From positions 1-20,788 of the IMG/VR virus record IMGVR_UViG_3300042691_047289: a stretch of DNA of 20,788 nucleotides; one strand, given 5' to 3'. Of this stretch, positions 13,207-20,150 are shown in pieces (the first letter of the stretch is position 1; every line of letters begins with the position of its first letter). The DNA is from a virus. Position numbers and translations under genes: made by a program. Under the pieces are notes generated by a model. That model saw only the letters and a program-made list of their open reading frames with translations. It did not search any database and was not told the DNA's origin.

Positions 13207-14895
13207 ATGTCACACATTAGAATAGACACACAGAAAGCTTACAAAAAGTGGGCTCCTGTTCTTGAAAACATGGGTGTTCAAGGCGAAGAAAGACTCGGAT
13301 GGATGTCTGAATACGCTGAGTATCACTCAATTAACGAAAACGCATACGTAAATGCTGGTATCGCTGGTATGGGTGGAGTTCTTGCTCCTCAACCTTCTAC
13401 TCTTGCTGGTGCTCTACAGGGCACTAACTGGAATGGCGGAAGCAACGGTGGATCACTTGGTTCAGGTGATCTTGGTCAGAACCTTCTTCCTGTTGCAATG
13501 AAAATTGCTGCTCAGACTATTGGTCTTGATCTCGTTGCTGTAAAACCAACCCCTGGTCCAAAGATTGATCTTCTTTATATTGATTTCCAATATGATGATG
13601 TTGATACTAACGAAGCTAGACCTCAAGTATTTAAAGTAAACGCAGTTGAAAACACCTCTGTCATACTTGGTCTTACTGCTAACCTAGTTACCAGTGGTAT
13701 CACTGAAACCGTTGGTGGACTTCAAGGTGGTAGAGTATTCTACAACATCTCGACAGGTGCTACTGTATCTGATCCTCAGAGTGGTTCTAAGACTAACATC
13801 GTTGAGTTCCTAGGTTTCTCTCGCGTTGATGGATATCCTATGTTCAGAGCTTACAGACAAGCAAATGCCGTTGGTCAATACAGCGGTAATGTTGCTCCTT
13901 ATGTTTGGGATGCTGCTAAGAACACATTTAATGCAACCGCTTCTATGACTTCTCAGATTGTAAAAATTGCAGGCGTAACTTGCAGCTTTACAACTGGGTA
14001 TGGTGTTGAACTCGTTTCTGCACTTGAAGATCATATTCCTGGTTTCGTTACTAACTGGACTGGAACTTCTACTGGAGTTGGTAACTATCCTATGAGCCGT
14101 GCTAACGATGATCTATCGTATGCTGGTGTAATCGGACCTAAGGTATCTTCTAAGAGTGTTGCTGTTGGCACTATCGAGGTTTCTTCTGCTCTAAGAAGAA
14201 GTGAAATCGAAGATATCAAAGCTAACACTGGTATGGACATCGTTCAGAAAATGGAATCCATTCTCGTAAACGAATTGTCTCAGACTATCTCTAAGCAGAT
14301 CGTTGGTAAAGTTTTCGAACTCGCTTCTCTAAACAGAGATTCTGCACCTCGTGGTGGTGTTGGAACTATCACAAACCAAACCGTATTCGACCTCGATACA
14401 GCTTATGTATCTGGTGTTGGCGGTGAAACAACTCACGCTGTTCAAAGAAAGCTCATCACTAAGATGGTACATGCTTCTAACTACATCGCAACTGAAGGCC
14501 GTGTCGGACCTGCTCAGTTCGCTGTAACAAACGGAGGTCTTGCTGCTGCTTTCATGGATATCGCTGGTTATACAATCAACCCCGTTAAATCTAAAGTTAA
14601 TGGTGCTGGTCAACTCTATCCTGTAGGTCAAATCGGTGATATCACCATTTATGTTGATCCTTACATGAAGTATAATGACAACAGAATCGCTTTAGGTAGA
14701 AAGAACAACCCTGACCAACCTGGTTTGATTTTCGTGCCCTACTTGATGGCTCAATCAATCAGCTTGATTTCAGAAGCAACTTTCGCTCCTCGCATGCTTC
14801 TACGTTCTAGATATGCAGTAGCTGAAGTGGGTTGGTTCCCTCAAAAGCAGTATATGTTGATCAACGTTAAGGATGCTGCAACGTTACTTAACTAA
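13207..14895 (+). CDS. 23: Major capsid protein (T4 gp23-like)
   Basis: The 562-residue precursor of the HK97-fold shell protein is close in length to T4 gp23 (521). The N-terminal helical segment (IDTQKAYKKWAPVLENMG) is the usual delta-domain start. SINE at 41-44 gives a likely prohead-protease cut after E44, with NAYVNAGIAGM as the mature N-terminus. LLPVAMKIAAQTIGLDLVAVKP matches the gp23 NLIAFDICGVQP region, and LRSRYAVAEVGWFP near the C-terminus matches the end of the capsid family. Codons are richer in G and C than in the neighbours, as expected for very high expression. A strong hairpin terminator follows the stop. There is no promoter box of its own, so it is probably co-transcribed with the protease-scaffold gene. 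Confidence 0.94.
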   Translation: MSHIRIDTQKAYKKWAPVLENMGVQGEERLGWMSEYAEYHSINENAYVNAGIAGMGGVLAPQPSTLAGALQGTNWNGGSNGGSLGSGDLGQNLLPVAMKIAAQTIGLDLVAVKPTPGPKIDLLYIDFQYDDVDTNEARPQVFKVNAVENTSVILGLTANLVTSGITETVGGLQGGRVFYNISTGATVSDPQSGSKTNIVEFLGFSRVDGYPMFRAYRQANAVGQYSGNVAPYVWDAAKNTFNATASMTSQIVKIAGVTCSFTTGYGVELVSALEDHIPGFVTNWTGTSTGVGNYPMSRANDDLSYAGVIGPKVSSKSVAVGTIEVSSALRRSEIEDIKANTGMDIVQKMESILVNELSQTISKQIVGKVFELASLNRDSAPRGGVGTITNQTVFDLDTAYVSGVGGETTHAVQRKLITKMVHASNYIATEGRVGPAQFAVTNGGLAAAFMDIAGYTINPVKSKVNGAGQLYPVGQIGDITIYVDPYMKYNDNRIALGRKNNPDQPGLIFVPYLMAQSISLISEATFAPRMLLRSRYAVAEVGWFPQKQYMLINVKDAATLLN

Positions 14896-14918
14896 TCGAT
14901 CACACATATCGATATTAC

Positions 14919-14952
14919 AGAAAACCTCTCTTCGGAGAGGTTTTCTTTTTTT
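14919..14952 (+). terminator. Rho-independent terminator with UUCG loop after the capsid gene
   Basis: The arms AGAAAACCTCTC (14919-14930) and GAGAGGTTTTCT (14935-14946) pair perfectly over 12 bp around a TTCG tetraloop, followed by a T run. C(UUCG)G is the most stable tetraloop context. This is the only strong terminator in the window, and it ends the protease-capsid unit. Confidence 0.93.
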
Positions 14953-14959
14953 ATAAATA
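14952..14959 (+). promoter_or_regulatory. T4-consensus late promoter box TATAAATA
   Basis: TATAAATA is the exact T4 late promoter consensus. It begins at the last T of the capsid terminator and ends four bases (ctac) before the ATG at 14964, so the homing-endonuclease gene could be transcribed independently of the capsid operon. Confidence 0.6.
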
Positions 14960-14963
14960 CTAC

Positions 14964-15827
14964 ATGAACTACTCGAAAAAGGGCATAAAGTTGACCAATC
15001 AAGAATATGACCTTAGACTTTTAGAATATAAACTCAAGAGATTGGAAGATTACATAGATAGTAAAACATCTATAAAACATGTATGCATAAACTGCAACAA
15101 AATATTCAGGGTAAAACCAAAAGAATTAAACAGAATTAATTGTGATTGTTTTTTGAAAGGAGCCGAATACAAGAAAAACATTTATAATAAAAATATTGTT
15201 CCAATAGAAAATTATCGAAATATAAAATCTAAAATTCTACACAAGTGTCTCAACTGTCAATTAGAATTTTACAGCTCACCTAAAACTATACTAAAAAGTA
15301 AAATTGGATGTACTTCTTGTTCAGGAAAAAAATTCACCGAAGAAAAATATAAGTCTTTATTACCTTCTAATATTGAGCTTATAGGTGAGTATATAGATAC
15401 AGCAAAAGCAACGCTACACAAATGTTTAGAATGTGATAATAAGTGGACTACAAAGCCTAATTACATATTACATATGGGATGTGGTTGTCCTAACTGCGCA
15501 TCATCAAAAGGTGAGAAATTAATTCAAAAGCTACTTGAAGACTTATCAATTTATTATTTAAAAGAAAAAAATGTTGAAATATATGGATTTAAATATAGAT
15601 TTGACTTCTTCATAGATAATTTAAATTTGTTTATAGAATTCGATGGAATACAACACTTCGAATCAAAGGAATTCTTCGGTGGAGATGAGTATTTTAAAAA
15701 GATTCAAGAAAGCGATAAAATTAAAAATAATTGGTGTGTAAATAATAGATATAAATTAATTAGAATTACGTATAAAGAATTGAAAACATTGACAAAAGAA
15801 CAACTCTCTGAATTAATATATAATTGA
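14964..15827 (+). CDS. Homing endonuclease with three zinc ribbons and a PD-(D/E)xK-like domain
   Basis: The 287-residue protein carries three zinc ribbons of the type HxCxxC ... CxxC. Their cysteines are C41/C44 with C60/C62, C95/C98 with C116/C119, and C154/C157 with C175/C178. Each has a basic (K/S)P motif between the pairs, probably for DNA contact. The C-terminal nuclease domain has YRFDFFI with D214, LFIEFDGIQHFE with E225, D227, Q230 and H231, then FFGGDEYF, a Gln/Asp helix and KLIRITY. This arrangement is common in phage free-standing endonucleases of the Vsr/PD-(D/E)xK type. It lies directly after the capsid terminator, probably as an inserted mobile gene, and 16 bases before a second such gene on the same strand. 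Confidence 0.82.
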   Translation: MNYSKKGIKLTNQEYDLRLLEYKLKRLEDYIDSKTSIKHVCINCNKIFRVKPKELNRINCDCFLKGAEYKKNIYNKNIVPIENYRNIKSKILHKCLNCQLEFYSSPKTILKSKIGCTSCSGKKFTEEKYKSLLPSNIELIGEYIDTAKATLHKCLECDNKWTTKPNYILHMGCGCPNCASSKGEKLIQKLLEDLSIYYLKEKNVEIYGFKYRFDFFIDNLNLFIEFDGIQHFESKEFFGGDEYFKKIQESDKIKNNWCVNNRYKLIRITYKELKTLTKEQLSELIYN

Positions 15828-15843
15828 AAAGGACATTTGCTCT

Positions 15844-17337
15844 ATGTATACGGATAAGTTTAAAAAGATTAATGATATAGTTCAAGAACATTCGATTAGG
15901 TTACGGGAAAGTTACTTCAAAAATAATCATACCGAATTATATAATTTAATTAATAACTACTGTGCTGGTATTTCAGACTTGAAATTTGTTCAAAAAATTT
16001 GGCATTGGGTAAATGACAGAGAGAATTACTTTGTCTGTGAATGTGGGGAAAGAACTTCTTTTAATAAGAATTGGTTAGATGGATACCGAAAATATTGTTC
16101 TGCGAAATGTTCACAATCACAGGAGAAGACCAAAGAAAAAAGAAGAAAGACAACCTTAGAAAAATGGGGCACTGATAATGTTGCCAAATCTGAAGAGATC
16201 AAGAAAAAACAAGAGCAAACTAATTTAAAGAAATGGGGTTCTAAATCAACAACACAGAATACTGAGGTTCAAGAAAAGATAAGAAAATCAGTGGTTGAAA
16301 AATGGGGGAAAGAATGGTATTTTCAGACTGAAGACTTCAAACTGAAAGCAAAGAAGTATTATTTAGAAAAATATGGAGTTGAGCATCAATTAGAAGTAGA
16401 AGAGATTAAAGAACGTATAAAGCAAACTTGTCTAAAGAAGTATGGTGTTGAAACTTATTTGAATACTCAACATTCGAGAGATTCCATTAAGAAGTATAAC
16501 AAGTCAGGCTATGAGAAAGAAATTGTCGAATGGTTAAATGGTTTCGTTGATATAATAGAAACAAGCAGTAAAGTTATTAGCCCATTGAATATAGACATTT
16601 TTTTACCACAGTTCAATCTAGCAATTGAGTTTAATGGATTATATTGGCATTCAGAATTATTTAAAGATAAGAACTATCATTTAAAAAAGACTAAACTGTG
16701 TGAGGAGAAAGGAATAAAGCTAATTCATGTTTGGGAAGATGATTGGCTCAATAGAAAAGAGATCATCAAGTCTATTATACTAAATAGAATTGGTAAAATT
16801 GATAAAAGAATATGGGCAAGGAAGTGTCTTATCAAAGAATGTAACAATGAAGTTACTGCAAATTTTTTAAACAATAATCACATACAAGGTTATTCTAAAT
16901 TCAATAAGTCAGTAGGACTTTATTATGGAGAGGACCTAGTTAGTCTAATGACATTTGGTTGGCGTGCTATAAATGGCAAAAGAGAATATGAGCTTCTCAG
17001 GTTTTGTAATTTAATAAATCACAATATAGTTGGAGCTGCTTCGAGACTATTCAAGCATTTTGTAAAGGTATATAAGCCAGAAAATATAAAATCATATGCA
17101 GATAGATCAATGTTCGATGGAAATTTATATAAAACATTAGGGTTTAGTCTAGATAAGGTATCAGATCCCAATTATTGGTGGGTGGTTAAAGGTGTGAGAA
17201 AACATAGATTCACTTATAACAAAAAGAAATTAGTTGCAAAAGGACATGATCCCCTAAAAACAGAAGTTGAGATAATGCATGAGTTAGGAAACTACAGAAT
17301 TTGGGGGTGCGGACAAGACAGATGGCTCTATAATTAA
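15844..17337 (+). CDS. Homing endonuclease, repeat + Vsr-like nuclease + GNAT-like domain
   Basis: The 497-residue protein has the same architecture as the endonuclease at 9192-10916 but different sequence. A zinc ribbon (C65, C67, C85, C89) comes first. Residues 103-208 carry helical units such as EKWGTDNVAKSEEIKKK and KKYGVETYL. The nuclease core has E224, D251 in NIDIFLP, E262 in IEFNGLYWHS and HVWEDDW at 295-301. Residues 325-480 resemble a GNAT-like fold (EDLVSLMTF, LYKTLGFSL), ending in YRIWGCGQDRWLY. GAAAAGGA about ten bases upstream is one of the few Shine-Dalgarno-like sequences here. There is no A/T box, so the gene is probably co-transcribed with the preceding endonuclease. The region downstream is convergent with the gene at 17405. 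Confidence 0.85.
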   Translation: MYTDKFKKINDIVQEHSIRLRESYFKNNHTELYNLINNYCAGISDLKFVQKIWHWVNDRENYFVCECGERTSFNKNWLDGYRKYCSAKCSQSQEKTKEKRRKTTLEKWGTDNVAKSEEIKKKQEQTNLKKWGSKSTTQNTEVQEKIRKSVVEKWGKEWYFQTEDFKLKAKKYYLEKYGVEHQLEVEEIKERIKQTCLKKYGVETYLNTQHSRDSIKKYNKSGYEKEIVEWLNGFVDIIETSSKVISPLNIDIFLPQFNLAIEFNGLYWHSELFKDKNYHLKKTKLCEEKGIKLIHVWEDDWLNRKEIIKSIILNRIGKIDKRIWARKCLIKECNNEVTANFLNNNHIQGYSKFNKSVGLYYGEDLVSLMTFGWRAINGKREYELLRFCNLINHNIVGAASRLFKHFVKVYKPENIKSYADRSMFDGNLYKTLGFSLDKVSDPNYWWVVKGVRKHRFTYNKKKLVAKGHDPLKTEVEIMHELGNYRIWGCGQDRWLYN

Positions 17338-17352
17338 AATTACTAGAATCTA

Positions 17353-17373
17353 TATTTTTATAAGATAAAAATA
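17353..17373. terminator. Possible bidirectional hairpin between convergent genes
   Basis: TATTTTTAT (17353-17361) and ATAAAAATA (17365-17373) form a 9-bp A/T-only stem with loop AAG, between the homing endonuclease (plus) and the gene at 17405 (minus). The stem is weak and such sequences occur by chance in A/T-rich DNA. Confidence 0.3.
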
Positions 17374-17404
17374 CTAATTATTTCAATAGTCATCACCATA
17401 AAAT

Positions 17405-18010
17405 TTAAAAAAATTTCGATTTTAGTTTAAGCCAAATAAATTTCAAGATTAGTCTTGGCATCGATATTTTTTGGACTTTTACTAATTCAGTAGATAAACC
17501 AAAAATATAATCCTTCAACGACTTTGGTTCTATCTTGAATTTTTTGATGTCTTCAACTGCCATGAATTCGTTGACTACTTCTATTTTAGATGGATCAACT
17601 AAGTCCATAATTATGTATTCACTGATTTCGAAGTCAGTATCCTCTATATCATCTATATCTATCATCGAATCTTTCCATTTTTTCATGTCCTTCAACATAA
17701 GACTGACATTCCTAACTTTAACTTTATCTGGCTTCGCCTTAATCTTGAGAAGAGCACATTTTTGCTTTTTTGTAGCAGGAAAGAATAATAACGCCTGTAA
17801 TAAAGAACCGAATAAATTATTTGGAACAAGCCAATCATCAAAATTCTCTTCTGCTATTACATAAGTGCCTCCGTCCTTTCCAGGTAATAATCCCAGATTT
17901 TTTATAGACTCAAGATGTTCATAATTAATAATTTTATAAAAAACGGTTTCTCTGCTAAAAGCTTCGTTTAATTCAGTGCTGAATTTATCAAATAACTTTA
18001 TATGTTTCAT
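17405..18010 (-). CDS. Possible ADP-ribosyltransferase-like protein with a head-targeting leader
   Basis: The 201-residue protein begins MKHIKLFDKFSTELNEAF. The leader pattern and LNE fit a T4-type capsid-targeting peptide cut after E16. The next part, VFYKIINYEHLESIKNLGLL followed by PGKDGGTYVIAEE, has the order seen in many ADP-ribosyltransferase-fold proteins: an N-terminal (H/Y)-containing strand, a helix ending in G-L-L-P, then a strand with Tyr. SEYIIMDLVDPSKIEVV at 130-146, with E131, could supply the conserved Glu. T4 Alt is an ADP-ribosyltransferase carried in the head and injected, so the combination would make sense. I see the pattern only and cannot confirm the fold. The C-terminus is basic and hydrophobic (LILKFIWLKLKSKFF) and could touch membranes or nucleic acid. 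Confidence 0.6.
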   Translation of the reverse strand: MKHIKLFDKFSTELNEAFSRETVFYKIINYEHLESIKNLGLLPGKDGGTYVIAEENFDDWLVPNNLFGSLLQALLFFPATKKQKCALLKIKAKPDKVKVRNVSLMLKDMKKWKDSMIDIDDIEDTDFEISEYIIMDLVDPSKIEVVNEFMAVEDIKKFKIEPKSLKDYIFGLSTELVKVQKISMPRLILKFIWLKLKSKFF

Positions 18011-18017
18011 GAAAATC

Positions 18018-18037
18018 TTTTTTATATATATAAAAAA
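18018..18037. promoter_or_regulatory. Perfect 20-bp A/T palindrome upstream of the ART-like gene
   Basis: TTTTTTATATATATAAAAAA reads the same on both strands. It starts eight bases before the minus-strand ATG at 18010 and overlaps the stop of the small gene at 18022. It may act as a promoter box for 18010, a weak hairpin ending the small gene, or both. Confidence 0.35.
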
Positions 18038-18114
18038 TCAAAAGCTTTCTGTTTCAGTATTTTTAAATCAATTTGATTTCCTTCATTGAATAATTCGTAA
18101 CTAGTAATTATCAT
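18022..18114 (-). CDS. Small gene encoding a 30-residue leader-like peptide
   Basis: An ATG at 18114 opens a 30-codon frame starting MIITSYELFNEGNQ and ending KQKAFDFLYI, with a TAA at 18022-18024. The start is exactly four bases (gttt) from an AATATATA box at 18119-18126, the same spacing as the clear genes at 18160 and 20151. The first eleven residues resemble the head-targeting leaders of neighbouring genes, with a possible cut after FNE. It could be a short packaged peptide, a decayed copy of a leader-bearing gene, or chance. The box and spacing make me favour an expressed gene. It ends 11 bases before the start of the ART-like gene. Confidence 0.45.
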   Translation of the reverse strand: MIITSYELFNEGNQIDLKILKQKAFDFLYI

Positions 18115-18118
18115 AAAC

Positions 18119-18126
18119 TATATATT
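18119..18126 (-). promoter_or_regulatory. Candidate late promoter box of the 30-residue gene
   Basis: On the minus strand TAATATATA is followed by gttt and the ATG at 18114. It lies back to back with the plus-strand box at 18148-18155, forming a divergent promoter pair. Confidence 0.45.
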
Positions 18127-18147
18127 AATTTGTTAATTTTAAATTTT

Positions 18148-18155
18148 AATATATA
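18148..18155 (+). promoter_or_regulatory. Candidate late promoter box before the 656-aa gene
   Basis: TTTTAATATATA is followed by ggtt and the ATG at 18160, a four-base gap. The box and the first codons are almost repeated before the paralogue at 20151. Confidence 0.55.
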
Positions 18156-18159
18156 GGTT

Positions 18160-20130
18160 ATGATAAAGAACTATAGTGAATTCATTTTAGAGAATGTTCA
18201 AAAGTCTAAAGCTATATATAAGCAAAAGTTAGAAGACTATGAAAAGTTGAAAAAAAAGCTTGAGTTAGCAAATCGCCTTGGTTGGATGGGTAAATTTACT
18301 GAGTTACTCTTTAGTAATGTTCCATATAATGAACTTGAAGCACTTTTCAATAGTTTAGAAGACTTAAAAAAGAAGAATATACCAATAAATATTGACTCAT
18401 ATAATAATTACGAATCATTATTAGATGATATAGATAAAAAATTAAATTTTCATAGATTCAAATTAGTAATTAACAAGTTCCCAAAAAAGCAAAAAGATTT
18501 AGTATTGAATTGGCTATCTAACCCTGAAAAACTATCTCAAAATTCTTTATCATTTATAAAATTAGGCGAAGCTGAAAATAATGAAATTTTCTTCAGAGCC
18601 ATTTCTTCTTATGAAACTTATTCAGATTTGTATCAATCACTTCAAAGATTTTTAAAATCAAGAGGAAAGCAATATACAAGAGAGTATGTAAAGTCATTAT
18701 TAGACGATGATTTAATCTTGAGATACGAAGATGATAGATTCATCATTTTAGAAACTAAAACACATCCTGCAATTTGTAAAGTAGGAGATGATACCTCATG
18801 GTGTATTGTAAGAAGTGCTAGTCAATTTGCTTCTTATACCAAAGATGGTAGAAAACAATTCGTACTAATAGATTATACAAAGGAAAATTTTAACAAACTC
18901 TATAAAATAGGTTTTACTTTATCAGTTGATAATAAAATACTATATGCTCATGATATAATGGATGGATCAGTGATACCTTATATCAAAGATTTATTGACTA
19001 GTAACAAAATTGAAGTTCAGAGTTTGAATATAAAAGAAATTATTAATATTGATTTACTGAAGAGCTTACCTTATTCTAAAGCTGTGATATATTTAGAAAA
19101 GTCACCTTTAATAGAAAAAAATCAATTAAGAGAAGTTATTTCAGAATTCTCAAAAAAAGTCAGTGTGTCAGGCTTTACCACCGCTATGAAAATAATTAAA
19201 AATTTATTTGAAAAATGTCTTGACGTAACATTTATTAGCCAAAAAGATTTTGAAAAATATAAAGATTGGTTCAACCAATCTCCAGTGGCGAATTGGCAGA
19301 GAGTGAAAAAGGACCTTATAGAAAGTGGATTTGTAATTACACCAAAACCAATACATGATATTATGGAATATCCCTTGGAAGTACATAAGGTATACCATAA
19401 AAACTGGAAATTCAAAATTGATGATGACGAAGCATCAAAACGAGGAGCTATTAATATCATACTTTCCAAGCCTAATAAAGAATGGTGTGAAATACTGTTA
19501 CACTACTTGGATAAATTAGAAAATCTGACTAATTATCAAAATTTACTGAAATTATACTGTAAAATGACTCTAGGCCAAGAAATATCTAAATCTATTGCAA
19601 AAGAAATTATAGATACGAACTTGCCAAAAAATACACAGAGATATTTAAAACTGATGAATATTTTCAGGATAAAGTACAATATAACACAGAGTATGTTATC
19701 TTTAACTTATATTATAGATTGGAACTTAGTGGATAAAACACCAGTGAAGTTAAGAATTACGAGAAGTGACGAACTATTATATTCAATAAAAAAAGATATT
19801 TTAGATAAAAATGGAATAGACTATTATTATGAAATAAAATCCGAAGAGTTTTTATCATTTTTAAATAATATAACGTTAAAAGCAAAAAAACAAATAGAGT
19901 TTACCAAAAACTACACTGCTTGTAGAAGCAACGAAAGTTACTGGATAGAAAATTTTTTGGTCAACGTAGAGAAAAATAAAAAAGGCGAATTAAAATTCAA
20001 GGATGAAGTGAAATTTCCACTACAAATCCAATACCAGATAGGTGAAAAATCTATACCTATGACAATTGTCGAATCGGAAAGTAATCAGTCAAGCGTCAAA
20101 GAAAACCAAAGTTACTATAAAATATTTTAA
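18160..20130 (+). CDS. Large protein with head-targeting-like leader and WC-motif domain, paralogue 1
   Basis: I do not know the function of this 656-residue protein. Residues 1-11, MIKNYSEFILE, closely match the T4 internal-protein leader MKTYQEFIAE, so cleavage after E11 and packing in the head are likely inferences. Residues 12-75 are a charged coiled-coil-like helix (IYKQKLEDYEKLKKKLELANR) followed by GWMGKFTELLFS. Residues 172-270 form a domain with YTREYVKSLL, THPAICKVGDDTSWCIVRS (W214, C215), QFVLID and LYAHDIMDG (H264, D265). A G-x-x-T-x-W-C motif followed by F/Y and a xVLID strand recurs in other large-phage proteins, to my recollection, without a known function. The rest is helical. 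It is followed 20 bases later by a related gene. Confidence 0.8.
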   Translation: MIKNYSEFILENVQKSKAIYKQKLEDYEKLKKKLELANRLGWMGKFTELLFSNVPYNELEALFNSLEDLKKKNIPINIDSYNNYESLLDDIDKKLNFHRFKLVINKFPKKQKDLVLNWLSNPEKLSQNSLSFIKLGEAENNEIFFRAISSYETYSDLYQSLQRFLKSRGKQYTREYVKSLLDDDLILRYEDDRFIILETKTHPAICKVGDDTSWCIVRSASQFASYTKDGRKQFVLIDYTKENFNKLYKIGFTLSVDNKILYAHDIMDGSVIPYIKDLLTSNKIEVQSLNIKEIINIDLLKSLPYSKAVIYLEKSPLIEKNQLREVISEFSKKVSVSGFTTAMKIIKNLFEKCLDVTFISQKDFEKYKDWFNQSPVANWQRVKKDLIESGFVITPKPIHDIMEYPLEVHKVYHKNWKFKIDDDEASKRGAINIILSKPNKEWCEILLHYLDKLENLTNYQNLLKLYCKMTLGQEISKSIAKEIIDTNLPKNTQRYLKLMNIFRIKYNITQSMLSLTYIIDWNLVDKTPVKLRITRSDELLYSIKKDILDKNGIDYYYEIKSEEFLSFLNNITLKAKKQIEFTKNYTACRSNESYWIENFLVNVEKNKKGELKFKDEVKFPLQIQYQIGEKSIPMTIVESESNQSSVKENQSYYKIF

Positions 20131-20138
20131 GGAAATTT

Positions 20139-20146
20139 AATATATA
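20139..20146 (+). promoter_or_regulatory. Candidate late promoter box before the second paralogue
   Basis: TTTAATATATA is followed by aatc and the ATG at 20151 (four-base gap). It lies in the 20 bases between the two paralogues, so each copy appears to have its own promoter. Confidence 0.55.
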
Positions 20147-20150
20147 AATC

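Noticed and set aside
13810-14631. Minus-strand open stretches inside the capsid gene
   Set aside because: They are antisense shadows of gp23, whose frame is well supported by homology over its full length. No box or ribosome signal precedes them.
8225-17337. Group I or group II introns carrying the endonucleases
   Set aside because: Portal, protease-scaffold and capsid frames are uninterrupted, and no exon-like fragments lie beside the endonucleases. They appear free-standing.
17535-17864. Plus-strand open frame inside the ART-like gene
   Set aside because: It is Ser/Ile/Phe-rich text typical of antisense reading. The minus-strand frame has a believable start, leader and domain.
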